From Vermamoeba vermiformis (lineage: Eukaryota > Tubulinea > Echinamoebida): DNA of 64,000 nucleotides. Location of the stretch: contig JBEWZL010000003.1 of assembly GCA_045837725.1 (NCBI GenBank), positions 434,001 through 498,000 of the forward strand, given 5' to 3'. A model generated the notes under the pieces. The model searched no databases and was not told where the DNA came from. It saw nothing but the letters and a program-made list of their open reading frames with translations. The translations under genes and the position numbers were made by a program. This document shows, piece by piece, positions 25,675 through 37,499 of the stretch (its first letter is position 1; every line of letters starts with the position of its first letter).

Positions 25675-25937
25675 TATGTAGTATATAATAAAATAAAAAC
25701 AAAAATGAAAAAGATAAATAAAAATAAAATCAAAAATAAACCAGGAACAGACCCCTGAGTAGTGTTTTGTTTTGTACAATGAGCGCGCGTCTAAAATGAT
25801 TTTGACACTCAAGATTTTGTGACAGACCGTGAAAAATTTGAGCCAGAAAAAAACTGGGTCCCTGAAATTGTGCTTTGCAGGGCATGTGCGTGTATTGATA
25901 TTGTTGCTAGGACCAGTGAACACAGTGCGTCATATTC
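25675..25937. promoter_or_regulatory. Divergent promoter between the RRM gene and LSM8
   Basis: The first 70 bp (25678-25744) are almost pure A with T, giving a T-rich leader on the minus strand just before the RRM start. The rest is mixed sequence with GAGCGCGCG near 25780. No TATA box or named motif stands out. An open minus-strand frame through this stretch is strongly hydrophobic and low-complexity and is taken as leader, not protein. Confidence 0.4.
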
Positions 25938-26458
25938 ATGTCGTTGTTGCCTGAATACGTGGACAGTATCCTTTTTACAAGAATAATAATTATGTGCTAG
26001 CGGATCTGGTTGTAGCTTATTTTCTTTGACTAATTTGCGCAGAAACAGTGTCAGTAATTACAAATGACGGCCGAGTCATCGTGGTACGTATTAATGCAGT
26101 TAACATCAGTGTTCGCAGCAGCAAAGAAAATTCAAAAAATAATATCAGAAAAATTATTTAAAAACCTCTTCAACAGCTAGCAATCAAATACAATACAGTA
26201 GTATTGATACGCGATATGTACACGTCATAATAACTTGCACAGGGTAAATTGCGTGGATTCGATCAGTACATCAACTGCGTGCTCGAACAGTCAACAGAGC
26301 GCGTGTACACACAAGATGGGGTGCAGACAGTGCCACTAGGACTATATATAGTGCGCGGTGAGAATATTGCAGTTGTAGGCCTCATCGACGAAGAAATTGA
26401 CGAGTCGATCGACCTCGCTTCAGTGAAAGCAAATCCAGTGCCACCACTCATTGTGTAA
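25938..26458 (+). CDS. LSM8: LSM8, U6 snRNA-associated Sm-like protein
   Basis: LSM8 completes the nuclear LSM2-8 ring that binds the 3' end of U6 snRNA. Exons 25938-25965, 26043-26083 and 26243-26458 encode 94 residues (family about 96). The protein starts MSLLPEYVDKTVSVIT, then NDGRVIVGKLRGFDQYIN (Sm1) and LGLYIVRGENIAVVG (Sm2). IDEEIDES after Sm2 is typical of LSM8. The first intron has U12-type signals (separate entry). Its 3' end is 150 bp from the convergent NELF-B end. Confidence 0.95.
25966..26042 (+). other. Probable U12-type (minor spliceosome) intron in LSM8
   Basis: The 5' splice site GTATCCTTTTT matches the U12 consensus RTATCCTTT exactly. The only branch-like motif, TTCTTTGAC (26022-26030), differs from TTCCTTRAC at one base. 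Its branch A lies 13 nt before the terminal AG, within the short distance required for U12 introns. There is no long polypyrimidine tract. This implies that the organism keeps a minor spliceosome. Confidence 0.75.
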
Positions 26459-26607
26459 TCACTCGTCGTGTAGCCGCAGACTATATAATACGCGCAGCAA
26501 CAGCCCTTGTAAATATTATAATAATACAGCTTTAATTATCTACAGTTCACGCAACAATGTACATCAAACAATTAATCCAAAAAAGGAAACACGGACCTAA
26601 CGATGAA

Positions 26608-28875
26608 TTATTCCGCCGTAAGATCTGCTTGCGAGCTCTGCACTTCCATATTAGGCTCGTCAGAGGGCTGTCGGTGCGCGTAGATCGCATCAATCACGTG
26701 CTTAGCATTGCGATCGTTCAGTCGATTACCAAATTTGTCCAAGAGATTCTGATAGAGACTCTGCAGCTCAGTGCTGTCAGCGAGTGTCACGTGATAGTCT
26801 TTGCCGTTGTGTTCGGTGTCAGGGCGTTGAATCCAGTCGCTGATGTACGCGACAATCTCGCGCGTGTGGAGATGCGACTGTGCCAGCAAGTAGCGCGCCA
26901 GTTGACGGTGCAGCCACAGCGAGACATGTCTATATTTGGACAAGTGGTCCAGCACTAGTTTGGACACGCGCTCGTCTTTGAGCAAGATGAGCTCGGAGAC
27001 TGCGGAGTGAATGAACTCGACCTCGCGCAGGAGATCGTCGGAGATTGTTCCGAGCACGGCTGTCAGAGCTGTCAACGTGTCAATGTCACGCTCGCGTAGT
27101 CGTGTCAAGTAGTAAAAAAGTGTCATCTAAATATAGCTCGAGTTAGACTTTGCAACTATTTGATCATTCACTGAACGGTACCTTGCGGGCAATGCGGTTC
27201 TCTTTGAACAGTTTGAGGAAGAGTTGATCGTTCATGAACGAAGGTGTCACTTCGAGCATGTTGTCCACCATGGCACTTAACAATTTCGGATAAAATTTCC
27301 GCATGACGGTCTCATCGCCGGGCAAATAATTGATCGATTTGAACTTGGTGGCACGTGGCATCTTGACTTCTTCCTCGTGCGAGTATTCTTCCGACGAGTC
27401 ACGTGACTCTTCATTTCTATTTTTAGCCTTGGAGCGCGTGATGTGCAGTGTGGTGCCCTCAGCTGTCACGTGATCTTTCTTTTCCTTTTTTGTCTTCTTG
27501 CTCGTGCTTTGATCTCCCTCAATCTCCAGCTTGATTAATGTGGGGGCGTGCAGTGCCAAATTTAGAAGTCCGTTCAAGAAGCGCAAAGTCTCGTCATTTT
27601 TGGGCAATTCTTCCGCGGAGATGAGTGCCTGCAACTGGTGCCAAATGGAGCGCGTGACAGTTGACAGCACCCACGGATCACGTGCGATCATTGACGCGTC
27701 GCGGAGTCGCGTGTCAAGTGTCAACATGTCACTCGTGCTCGGTGCCGCGGAGAGTCGTCCGTCAGTGGACAGCATGTCTAGCAGAAACGAATCCAATTCG
27801 CGCACACGCCGCGTGTCAATGACGCCCTCGCGCAGACAGGCATCGAGTCCCCACGCGAGCTTGTAACTGCTGTCACGTGCTGTCAACTCGCTGGACATGT
27901 CGTGCAGGGCCATCAACAGTTCACCGCGCAGGGTGCAGTATGACAGCGCTTGACAGGTGCCATCAGCGGTGTCGGGCAGTGTCAGTGCCGCGAGACAGCC
28001 CTGTTTGAGCAGTGTGCACGCGTGTTTGTACAAATCGAGCTGTGTCACGTGATCACCGACCAATCGCAGCAGTTCTTGCAGCGCACTGTTCTGTTGGCGT
28101 CGTTTGCGCGAGTCCAGCACGGGGGCATCGAGCAGTTCCCACACGCTGCTGATAATTGTTCCGCTGCTCGCACCTGATTGGCCGGCAATGAGTGTGTGGC
28201 TGTGGTGCGACATCTCCTCGCTGTGTTGTTTCATGAACGGCGTGAGTTCGTTCTTGAACAGCTCGTCATTCACGCGCCAGATCTGACGCCGCACCTCGAC
28301 TGGACTGTCGCTGTACAGCTCGGGATTGTGCGCGAGTTCCATCAAGAACGGCAGCGGAATGGACTTGAGTCGCTTCATGATGGCGTAGGGCACTGCTTTG
28401 AGCTCTTCAAAACTGATGTACGGAAAGGTCTCGTCGAGCAGTGCTTTCAGTCTGGCAACGGTGTTAGCTGCTAGTAGTAGAGTACTGGTACGTACTTGTC
28501 TTGTTCTAATCCAGCCACTTTGTCCAGCAATTGGTGGCGCAGCGAGGACAATATATTTTTGTATATATCTGGACGCGGCATGTTGTGCAGATCCAACAGT
28601 TTTAAGGCGGGTTGACATTTGCCAGGTAATCGAAAAATAAATAATTAATTTCTATGTTAAGCAGAATGCATAGTTAGAGTAGCGCGGATATTAATAGCAA
28701 GCACATAATAAATATTATAAAATATTAAAGCGCAAAATCAGCGTAGATACTTATCATTCTCTTTGCGCATCCCATTCTCACTCTGAAATTTAGCGATGAC
28801 CTCTTTCGGATGACTGCGCGTGAGTTCAGTGAAGATCTGATCTGCACCTTGTTTGCCAATCAAATACTCTTCCAT
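26608..28875 (-). CDS. NELFB: NELF-B (negative elongation factor B, COBRA1)
   Basis: NELF-B is a HEAT-repeat subunit of the NELF complex that pauses RNA polymerase II near promoters. Exons 28875-28755, 28625-28496, 28451-27182 and 27126-26608 encode about 679 residues. Similarity to animal NELF-B runs the whole length: EVIAKFQSENG, LLDLHNMPRPD, SPVEVRRQIWRVNDELFKN, YCTLRGELLMALHD, LAWGLDACLREGVIDTRRVR and, after the third intron, NRIARKMTLFYYLTRLRERD. The middle has a Lys/Glu-rich insert (about residues 400-460). Intron 1 fits best as AT-AC (separate entry). NELF is absent from most fungi and plants, so this gene supports an amoebozoan or holozoan-like affiliation. Coding sequence is rich in CACGTG. 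Confidence 0.88.
28626..28754 (-). other. Probable AT-AC intron in NELF-B
   Basis: Splicing G|ATAAGTATC at 28754 to TTTTCGATTAC| ending at 28626 removes 129 nt in phase 1. It links FQSENGMRKEN to GKCQPALKLLDLHNM, both conserved in NELF-B. ATAAGT...AC is the known U2-type AT-AC class. The only canonical alternative (GT at 28750, AG at 28652) is also in phase but keeps an in-frame TAA (28647-28645), and no other AG lies before the conserved block. Confidence 0.6.
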
Positions 28876-29300
28876 GTGTTGTTGGATCAAAATTAATTGC
28901 GGATCTGCTGCTCGCGACTAGAAGTCTCGTTTTTACAGTCCACCTGTCATCAAATGAAGTGCTAGACTAACAATCCACAATGTACTCGCTAGTTTGATGT
29001 GCAGTCATTGCAGGCCAGTCAACAGCAGCGGAATTCTTTGAGTTTTCTGCTGACTTTTTAATTCCGCCGCGCCAGCTGAATGTCATTTTCATATAACACG
29101 GTGAGCACGAACACGCAGCCAATAGAATACGAGTTATTAGTGCGTATTGTCTCCCATTAAATAAACTGGCCTAGTTGTGGTTACTGTCTATTTTCATTTT
29201 TTCGTAATCTACAAGACCCGAATTTAATTAAATTACCCGAATAAAAAATTCAATGTAATTATGTATCAATATTAACACGGTGGTATTCAGGATTTATTTC
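28876..29300. promoter_or_regulatory. Divergent spacer between NELF-B and XPR1
   Basis: This 425-bp spacer contains an inverted repeat GCGGAATT (29028-29035) and AATTCCGC (29060-29067) near its middle. It is AT-rich toward XPR1. I see no gene in it. Confidence 0.4.
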
Positions 29301-32300
29301 ATGGGAAAATTTGGGAAGAGGTTTTACCTCGCGCAGGTACGTAATAACAACAACAACAACAATATTATTCAGACATAATACCTCGCGCAGATTCCGGAGT
29401 GGCGAGGGCAATATATTGACTACAAGAGCCTCTATCAGCAAATTAAAGTCGTCAAGGCAGCAGTACTCGAGCTAGCACAGGCATATGCGCACATTAAAGG
29501 TACAGTACTCGAATATAACGTGTCATATTTAATTAGCCTCTTTTGGCGGTAATTAATTTCCTGCCCAACAGAGATTACGGGCGATGTGGCGAACAAAGAG
29601 ATTCAACTGGAGAAGATGAAGTCTGAGACTGACTTCTGGAAGATGATGGACAACAGCGTGGACAAGGTTGAAATTTGGTATTTGTCGCAGATGGAGCACT
29701 TCACCGAGCAGTTTCATATTTTGACATTGCAAGCCATTCAATTGGTATGCTTTTATATACGCATTGTTGTAACGAATTAAGCTTGCTAACTCATTCCCCA
29801 CCAGCAACTGATCGAGGAGTACATCCCCTTCACGCGCGGTTTGTCCACGCGACTGGAGCGCGAGTTAGATCGACTGCACCTCGGTGTGGACATTGAACTA
29901 TCGACAATTTCCAAGAAAGACGAGGCCAAGAAGCCCCTAGTGCGCGAGAACACGTTGATTGCGCTGAGCAAGAAGACCACCGTGTCAGATCTGCTCAAAC
30001 GCATGCGCAGCAAAGTGGGCACACGCATGCGCTCAGGACAGACCCACGATACGATGAGTGCGCGTCTGCTGGACAATCAGGGCAGTTCCGACGAGACAGG
30101 TGGTGACAGCGGCTACGACTCGGACAAGAGTATCTCGGTGGAGGGCGAGCACAGCAGCAGCGAGAGCTTCGACGAGGACGACATCGATGCGATCAAGCGG
30201 CAGAATCAACTCGCTGCAGTGATCAAAGCGAGCAAGGAGGACGCGTACAAGACGAAGAGTCCGCAGCCCGAGATGACGAGCAGCGGCAAGAAGAAGAGCG
30301 TGACGAGCGACAAGACCGCCACCAAGAAGAAGCAGCGCAGCGATGCAAAGCAGGGCAGTGATGAGAGCGACGACTTGAAGAAGCCGCACAAGAGCTACAC
30401 CGTGCTGCGACTGCGCAACTTGACGCGCGAGGACATTGAGAGCACCGACATGAGCAAGTCGTCCTTTGTGGTGCATCAAGAGCTGCAGGACATTGGCAAG
30501 ATTGATCGCAATGCCGCACAGCTGCGCTTGAGAAAGGCATTTGCAGAGTTCTATCGCGGCTTGTGTCTGCTGCAGAACTACGTGACAGTCAACTTGGAGG
30601 GCATTGAAAAGATCCTCAGCAAGCACGACAAGAACATTGAGCTCGGCAAGAAAGATCAGTACATTGCCGATGTGCTCAGCAAGTGCGCCTTCTATCGCAA
30701 AGTCGCACTCACCACCCTGATGCGTGAGACGGAGCACGTGTTTGCCATGGCCTTCACGTCCGGACACCGCACCGCTGCCATGAAGAAGTTGCGTGTGGCG
30801 AACAAGGAGAAAGCGAGTCAGGTATCGACATTCAGATTCGGACTGTTCTTTGGCGTGTCCCTCACACTGCTCGCCATCATAGCCTACATGTCCACACTGC
30901 TCGATGCAGCCACTGTGACGCGAATACGACCGATTCTGATCATGTACCGCATGACAGCACTGTGCGTGTTCATGTTGTGGGGCTGGGGCGTGGACATGTG
31001 GATGTGGAGCAAGGTACGTAGTGCACAGTGCCGTCGATGCATGATTATTAACGCTGTTCTGTTGCCCCTCAGTTCCGTGTGAATTACATCTTCATCTTTG
31101 AATTCGATCCGCGGCGTCATCACCGCTATGCAGGTATATTCGAGGTACGTGCCACTATATCTCAACACACAGGACCTCGCCACTGACCACAGCACACGAC
31201 AGGCCGCATCGGTGTTCAGTGTGTTCCTCATCTCCAGCGTGGCCTTCTTCCTGTTCTCGCAGCTGCCCTCAGTGATCCCCGCGTTCCAGTGGATCAAACA
31301 GATCCCCCTCGCCGTGCACCCTCTCGTCGCATTCGGTGTCATGCTGCTCTTCTTCCTCGGCTACTCCATCAAGAGCAAGTTCTGGCTCATCAAATACATC
31401 TTGCAGATCATTGCCTCGCCCTTCACGCCCGTCAACTTCCCGCACTTTTTCTTGGCCGATCAACTCATCTCCATCACGACGGTGCTGTACGACTTGGAGT
31501 ACTTCATCTGCTATCTGGTCAATGATGCCTGGAATGATTCGGGTGTGATCACGTGCGACACGCACTATCGCTGGATATTGCCCATGCTGTCGTTCTTGCC
31601 GCCATTTGTAAGTGCTGCCTATTGATCTCACCCGACGTGCCGAACTGACCCGCGCAATCTCGCAGTGGAGATTCATGCAGTGTTTGCGTCGGTACATTGA
31701 CACGGGAGTCAAACGTCAACTCGTCAATGCAGCCAAGTACAGCTGCTCGTTTGCGGTGATCACATTCGCGTATCTGCGCGGCAAGTACAGCGAGCCCGTC
31801 TATCTCGCGCTGTGGATCGTGTCCGTGGCCATCAACACCATGTTCACCTTCACGTGGTACGTATTGTGAATATATCATAGTGCCTTTCGCTGACAGTATT
31901 AACCGATCCTCTGCTGTAGGGACGTGAAGATGGATTGGTCTGTCGGTGACTTCAAGGCCAAGTACCCTGGTCTGCGCGAGACCTTGTTGTATCCCGTCCC
32001 TATCGTATGTACTGCGATCATTACTCCTGCATTCACAACTAACACGTGCTTGCAGTACTACGTCGCGTTGTGTTCCAATCTGTTCATGCGCTTGATGTGG
32101 ACATTGCAGATCTCACCTGAAGTGACGAGAGGAGTCATAGCCGCAGATGCGTTCAGCACCATCTTGGCCCTGGTTGAAGTGTGCAGACGTTGTTTCTGGA
32201 ACTTGTTCCGCGTCGAGAACGAGCAGATCAACAACATTGGCAAGTTCAGAGCGCTGAATGAAGTGCCTCTACCACTGCCCGTCAAGAATCCCTTCGAGGA

Positions 32301-32322
32301 AGAAGAAGATTCACCCGTATAA
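29301..32322 (+). CDS. XPR1: XPR1-like phosphate exporter (SPX-EXS protein)
   Basis: This is a membrane phosphate exporter regulated by inositol pyrophosphates through its SPX domain. Nine exons (29301-29336, 29391-29499, 29572-29744, 29805-31013, 31073-31144, 31203-31607, 31666-31856, 31920-32004, 32056-32322) give about 848 residues. The SPX domain begins MGKFGKRFYLAQIPEWRGQY; it has an acidic/Lys-rich insert (about residues 180-290) and closes with LRLRKAFAEFYRGLCLLQNY. Transmembrane segments follow (LFFGVSLTLLAIIAYMS, TALCVFMLWGWGVDMWMW and others), with FEFDPRRHHRYAGIFE between them. The C-terminal EXS domain has WRFMQCLRRY and TWDVKMDWSV. The tail is acidic. The first intron is flanked by a 12-bp direct repeat. 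RasGEF-RGS follows after 133 bp. Confidence 0.94.
29325..29390 (+). repeat. 12-bp direct repeat flanking XPR1 intron 1
   Basis: TACCTCGCGCAG ends exon 1 (29325-29336) and also ends intron 1 (29379-29390). The intron between (29337-29390, 54 nt) therefore carries an exact copy of the upstream exon end as its 3' splice site. Such a layout is expected if the intron arose by duplication of an AGGT-containing stretch or by insertion with target duplication. Confidence 0.85.
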
Positions 32323-32455
32323 TATCTTGTACATAAATGTAAATAGTGCACGTAATATTTATCAATTTTATTTGGCAGTTATTTTTTTTTTGTACCGCAC
32401 TACAAACCAGATCTTAACACTGCACAAGGGTCGAATAGCGTTGTATATTTATATA

Positions 32456-35400
32456 ATGTTCGATCCACAAACCGACGTTATTATTTACGGTTTTAGCGTG
32501 CAATTGCGCGAGGCTGCTCTTGGCCTCATAAAAAGTGTACGCGAAGTGCACACAGCAATTTCAAAAAATGCGGGCGAGGAAGCTCTGGTTAATACTGCTT
32601 GTACTACTGCTGCGGAGGATTCTACAAAAATATTAAATATGGTACAACAACACAAAGGAAAAATTCCGGATTCGGCGTTGGAGATGCTGATAGAACAAGC
32701 TCAAAATGTTGATAAATTCGTGCAAGATGTAGTTCAAAAAGCTAAAATAGCGAGCGCAAATCCCTACGACTTTATGACCAAGCAGAATTTAGAAGAGGCC
32801 TGCAAGACGGTCAGTGAAGGTGTTCAAAAGCTCGTGCGCACCACTCGACAACTCGCGAACACAGGAAGTACAGTGGAAGAGAACAACGCACCCAAGGTAC
32901 AACTTGATATGAGTTTGATCAAGAAAATGGCGGCAGCACTCCGATCCTTAGAAGACGATTGCCGCAACAGCAACAAAGACAAGTTGAATGTCGACATCAA
33001 GACCGTGACGTCAGGCTGCAATCAGCTCGTGCAGACATTGAAGCAGCTTAATCAACTCGCACTCGCGGATGAATTGCGCGATCGTACCGTGCAAGTGGTG
33101 TCTACTGCAAAGGTGGCGTTCAACAAGCCCACACAGGTCTATTTAGAGCAGCTCGGTGAGGCCCTGAAGCGCGAGGCAGACACCCTCAAAGCACTGGTGC
33201 AGACCACTTCGCGCAAGAAGTCCGAGGGCGAGAACGAGTCCAACACCAACACCCCGCCCTCGTCCAATCACAACACGCCCCCTCCCTCCATCACCGTGAT
33301 CAACAAGAGTCTGCCTCACACACCCAGCAAGCTCGGACTCTCACCTCTGCTCTCGAAGGACTCGTCCAACAATCTCACACCCACTGCTTCCAAAGTACCA
33401 GCCCTGCAGATCAGTGACGAGGCATTGCCTGCGTCCAGTCCCACCTCTCCGCGCGCAGTCACAACTTCCAAGGTACGAGTAACTGTTTTGTATACCTCGG
33501 TACTAACACTGTCACTAGCCTGGCTCACTGACATCACGCGAAGAAGAGCGCAGTGAAGTCACGACAGGCAACACCACTGAACGCGTGCACAAGCGCAATC
33601 TGTTGAGTCGCACACCACTCACGCGATCATCACCGAGCCCTTCAGTCGCCGTCAGAATGGTGCGCGCGAACAGTTTCAAAGATCCGCTGGACGAGGCAGA
33701 CTATCTCGAGCTGACCAAGGGAATCTTGCAGACCCTCAAGCTGAGCAAAGAGGACGAGCAGACCTCCGAACTGGCCGCAGAGCTCAAAGCACTCATTCAC
33801 AAGCAGTTGCAGTCCAGAAAGGACTCGCGCATGAATCGACTCAGTCCCAATCAGCTCAACTCGCTGCAAGGTAAGTGCTACGAAATTAATGGTGATAATA
33901 GGTCCTTATTGCTCATTCAGCGCAACGCGAGTTGACGGATCTGCGCAGTTCAGACAATCTCAACTGGAAACAACTGCAAATATTGCTGCTGCGACAGAAG
34001 GCCAATCAGGTGACGCGCAAACGAGGGTTGAACTACGTGGATACGGAGACACTGAGCACCGATGAGATTGTGTCCGATGCCTCCAAGGTGTTCAGTCACC
34101 TCTCCAATCTCTCCGGCAGATTGTGCGAGGTCATCTTGCTGGCCATTATCTCCGCCATTGATGAGATACTCGGCAATGAAGACCCCTCGCAGACAGTGGA
34201 GGAGTGTGTGAACGATGCAGTCGCTTGCACGCACACATTCTTGTCGTTCATGCACATCATTTCCTCGAAGAATTTGAGCGAGCCAGGTGAAAAAATCATC
34301 AAAGCGATTGACGAGATGCTCGATGTGTCCAAGCTGAAGGTCGAGATCGATGATCGGGTCATCTCTGCAGCCACAGGCATGAATTTGTCGCTCGTGGAAC
34401 AAAGGTACGGTGTAGTATTGGAGGAGTATAGGGGCACGTAATTAACACCTCGTCAGCTTAAAGTACCGCGTGAACAAGGCCTCGAATGGACTGCGCGCGA
34501 GTTTGATTCAAATTGTGACCACGATTGGTGCGCTGAAGAGCATTCACATCAGCGAAGAAGTGGTGCTGCAAATCGCTGCGTTGTGTCACTGCATTCTGCT
34601 GTCGAGCAAGACACTCGTCAATGCCACCGTCACCTATCGCTTTGTGCGCGACATTGACCACAACTCCACGGAAGAGAATGCCGCTCACGTGGAGAGCGAG
34701 GGGCACGTGCCTGACTGCAACATCTGGGACGATCGTGATCCATATTTGGAAGAGGACTCGGACCACTCCTCCGATCGCGATGACAGCGGCAAGATGAGCA
34801 AAGGCATCAAGACCAGTAAGTAACTTGTGCCGTCAGTGACGTGCTCGATATTAACCGTGAGCGACAGTACTGGGCGCAGCACGCAGCAAGAATGGCTCGG
34901 AGAAGAATTCACCCGTGGGCAGTCCCGCGAGTCAGTTCACCAAGAGCAAGTCTGACGGCTCCATCAAGAAGCTCAAGTCCAAGAAGATGAAGTTCGGTTC
35001 ACTGAATCAGATCGTCAAGACTGCCACGCACACCAACACGAATGGCAAGTCACATTATTATTAATAACAATACAGGCCGAATACTGATCTAACTCCATGC
35101 GCGCAGATTACTTTGCAGTGACGATGATCACGACCTATCAGTCCTTCACCACGGCCACAAAACTGCTCGACAAGTTGATTCAGCGCTACGACGTCCCTCC
35201 GCACAAAGTCGACATTGACGACCCGAAGCTGATCAAGCTGAAAGTGATTCAAATCATTCAGTATTGGATTGAAAACAACTCTTACGACTTTGATCAGCCC
35301 TTTGTGGACAAGATGCGTCAGTTCATCACCGTGCAACTGCCCAACGATGGATTCAAAGAGATGTCGCTCAATCTCACTGAACTGCTCAATCAGAAGGTAG

Positions 35401-36972
35401 GAGGCACTGTGTGTATATAGTTGCATGCTAATGAGGTCCACAGGTCAATGCGCGCCTCTATCTCGATCGCATGGCCTTCAATGTGCCGCAGACTGATTTC
35501 TTCGTAAGTACCGCTATTGACTCCTCACAGTGCTCAACTAATCGCACCGAGCAGTTCATGGACCCACCGCTCTCCCCCTCAGGTGTGCTGCTCAACTCCA
35601 CTGCTGAAGAGATTGCGCGTCAATTGACACTCGTGGACTGGGAGCTGTTCCGAGCCATAGAGGTGAGACTCGTACCACTAGTGCTCTATATTACACGTAC
35701 TAACTGCGGAGTGACAGCCCATTGAACTGTTCAAACAAGCGTGGAACAAGCCAGCCCTGCAATACCGCGCTAACAATGTGCTGGCAATGATTGAGCGCTC
35801 GAATCGCATCTCGTTCTGGGTGGCGAGCACCATTCTGTTTCAGAACAACCCTGAGGACCGCGCACAGATGATCCTCAAGTTCATCAATGTCGCAGAGGTA
35901 TGTCGCTGTCGTTGTCTGATTCTGTCACGTGACACTTGCTGATCGATGGCACATTAGGAGCTGATCAAGCTGAACAACTTCAACACGTTCAACAGCATCA
36001 TTGCAGGTCTCAATGTGCGCGCAGTGACGCGATTGGAGCGCACCTCCTTCACACTGATACCACCTGATCACGCACGAGCCTTCCACTCATTCGCAGAGAT
36101 CATTTCACCCGAGGGTGGATTCAAAATGTTCCGCGAACAGCTGCGCAGTGCCACGCTGCCAGCCATCCCCTTTTTAGGCCAATTCTTGAGTGACCTGACG
36201 CTGATTGAGGACGGCAACAAAGACACGTTAAATGGTCTCATCAACTTCCAGAAGCGTGAAATGACGATGGAGATCATCTCTGATCTGCAAAAATATCAGT
36301 CCAAGCCCTATCCATTCCCACGCCTCGAGCCACTGTTCACGTACCTGATTGAACTGCCGCACATTGACTCGCAGCGATTGTATCCCATGTCACTCTATTA
36401 CGAGCCACGTGATCCTGTCACACCCAAGAGTAAGTGATTAGTGATAACTGCAGGCAATAGCGCGATACTCACCACGAACATTTGCAGCCCCCTCGAGTGA
36501 CGAGCGCAAAGAAGAGACGAAGAAGAAGCTGAACTTGATTGACAAGCTGGTGAAGAAGAGTGCGGACAAGAAGAAGCACAAGAACAAAGACCGACCCAAC
36601 CGCGAGAAGGACTTCAACGATCTGCTCGATGACGAGGAGTTGCGTCGCGAGTTCCAAGTCTATTTGGTGAAGATATTCTGCGTGGAGAATCTCTTCTTCT
36701 ACCTCGATGTCAACAAGTTCTTGAAGCTCGACTTCAGCGACCAAGATCTGGTCACCAAAGAGGCGCAACGACTCGTGGAGGTCTATCTCGCAGACGACGA
36801 GATTGCTACCATGCCAGTGAGCATCGATTACAATCTCAAAAAGGACATTGAACAGCGCGTGGCCGAGTGCGAGATGGTGACGCCAGATCTGTTCAACACG
36901 GCCAAGAGCGAGATTGAGCAGCTGTTGAAATTGAGCTTTGCGCAGTGGAAGAACACTAGCAAGACAGTGTAA
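32456..36972 (+). CDS. RasGEF-RGS fusion protein with helical-bundle N-terminus
   Basis: Eleven exons encode about 1327 residues: 32456-33472, 33519-33870, 33921-34404, 34457-34815, 34868-35044, 35107-35396, 35444-35503, 35555-35662, 35718-35897, 35958-36429, 36488-36972. Residues 1-290 are long amphipathic helices of vinculin/talin-like character, followed by a Ser/Pro-rich linker and more helices. A RasGEF N-terminal module (GSLNQIVKTATH, MITTYQSFTTATKLLDKLIQ) precedes a CDC25 catalytic domain (EIARQLTLVDWELFRAIE, RISFWVASTILF, AIPFLGQFLSDLTLIEDGNK) with intact core motifs. After a Lys-rich linker the C-terminus is an RGS domain (FNDLLDDEELRREFQVYLVK, FCVENLFFYLDVNKFL). The predicted protein would activate a Ras-type GTPase and bind, or speed hydrolysis by, a G-alpha. 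The intron at 35045 begins with GC. Confidence 0.85.
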
Positions 36973-37499
36973 TATACGAGCACTAGGGGCACTGAAATGT
37001 ATTGTAACTGATTGTAGAATTTGTAATTAAACGTCACCTTACCATTGCTATTTAGTATCATTATCACCACGATTAATTATGTGGTTATGTGTAGTGTTGT
37101 TGTGTTTGTGGCGCGGTAGTTGTTCGGAGTTTGAAAAAAAAAAAGATTTTATCGTTGACTTGTATTTTTGTATTTATTATTTATTAGCACCACTGTAGGT
37201 CCATTACTGTATTTTTATTTATTGTTGTGGCCCTTCTTTGGGATTTCGATCGAAACTCGGTCATCCCAACTCCAACCACTGATTTGACCTATTTCCTAGA
37301 CATTCAATATTTATTGATATAATTTTTAAAATATCTTTTGAAAGTAAAATGAGGTAAGTCCACCGTAAGAACGCAGATTCAATTTAAAATTCCAAAAATT
37401 AGCAAAAAAAGCAAATAATGCGATAATATACCTTTCAGATACACATATATTTATACTATTTTATTCAGCGATTTTTTGAAAAAAAGGAAGGTTGGTGAT
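36973..37499. other. AT-rich spacer between RasGEF-RGS and the AT-hook gene
   Basis: This 527-bp spacer holds a poly-A run near 37134-37144 and TATTTTTGTATTT-like repeats. It is probably the 3' UTR of one gene plus the promoter of the next. No RNA gene or reading frame is supported. Confidence 0.4.

Noticed and set aside
25675-25923. 88-codon hydrophobic minus-strand frame before the RRM gene
   Set aside because: Phe/Ile/Tyr-rich low-complexity reading of an A-rich leader; contains only the real start near its end.
28496-28618. Reading the NELF-B region from an ATG at 28618
   Set aside because: That frame gives unrelated sequence until the next exon; the other frame matches NELF-B (LLDLHNMPRPD).
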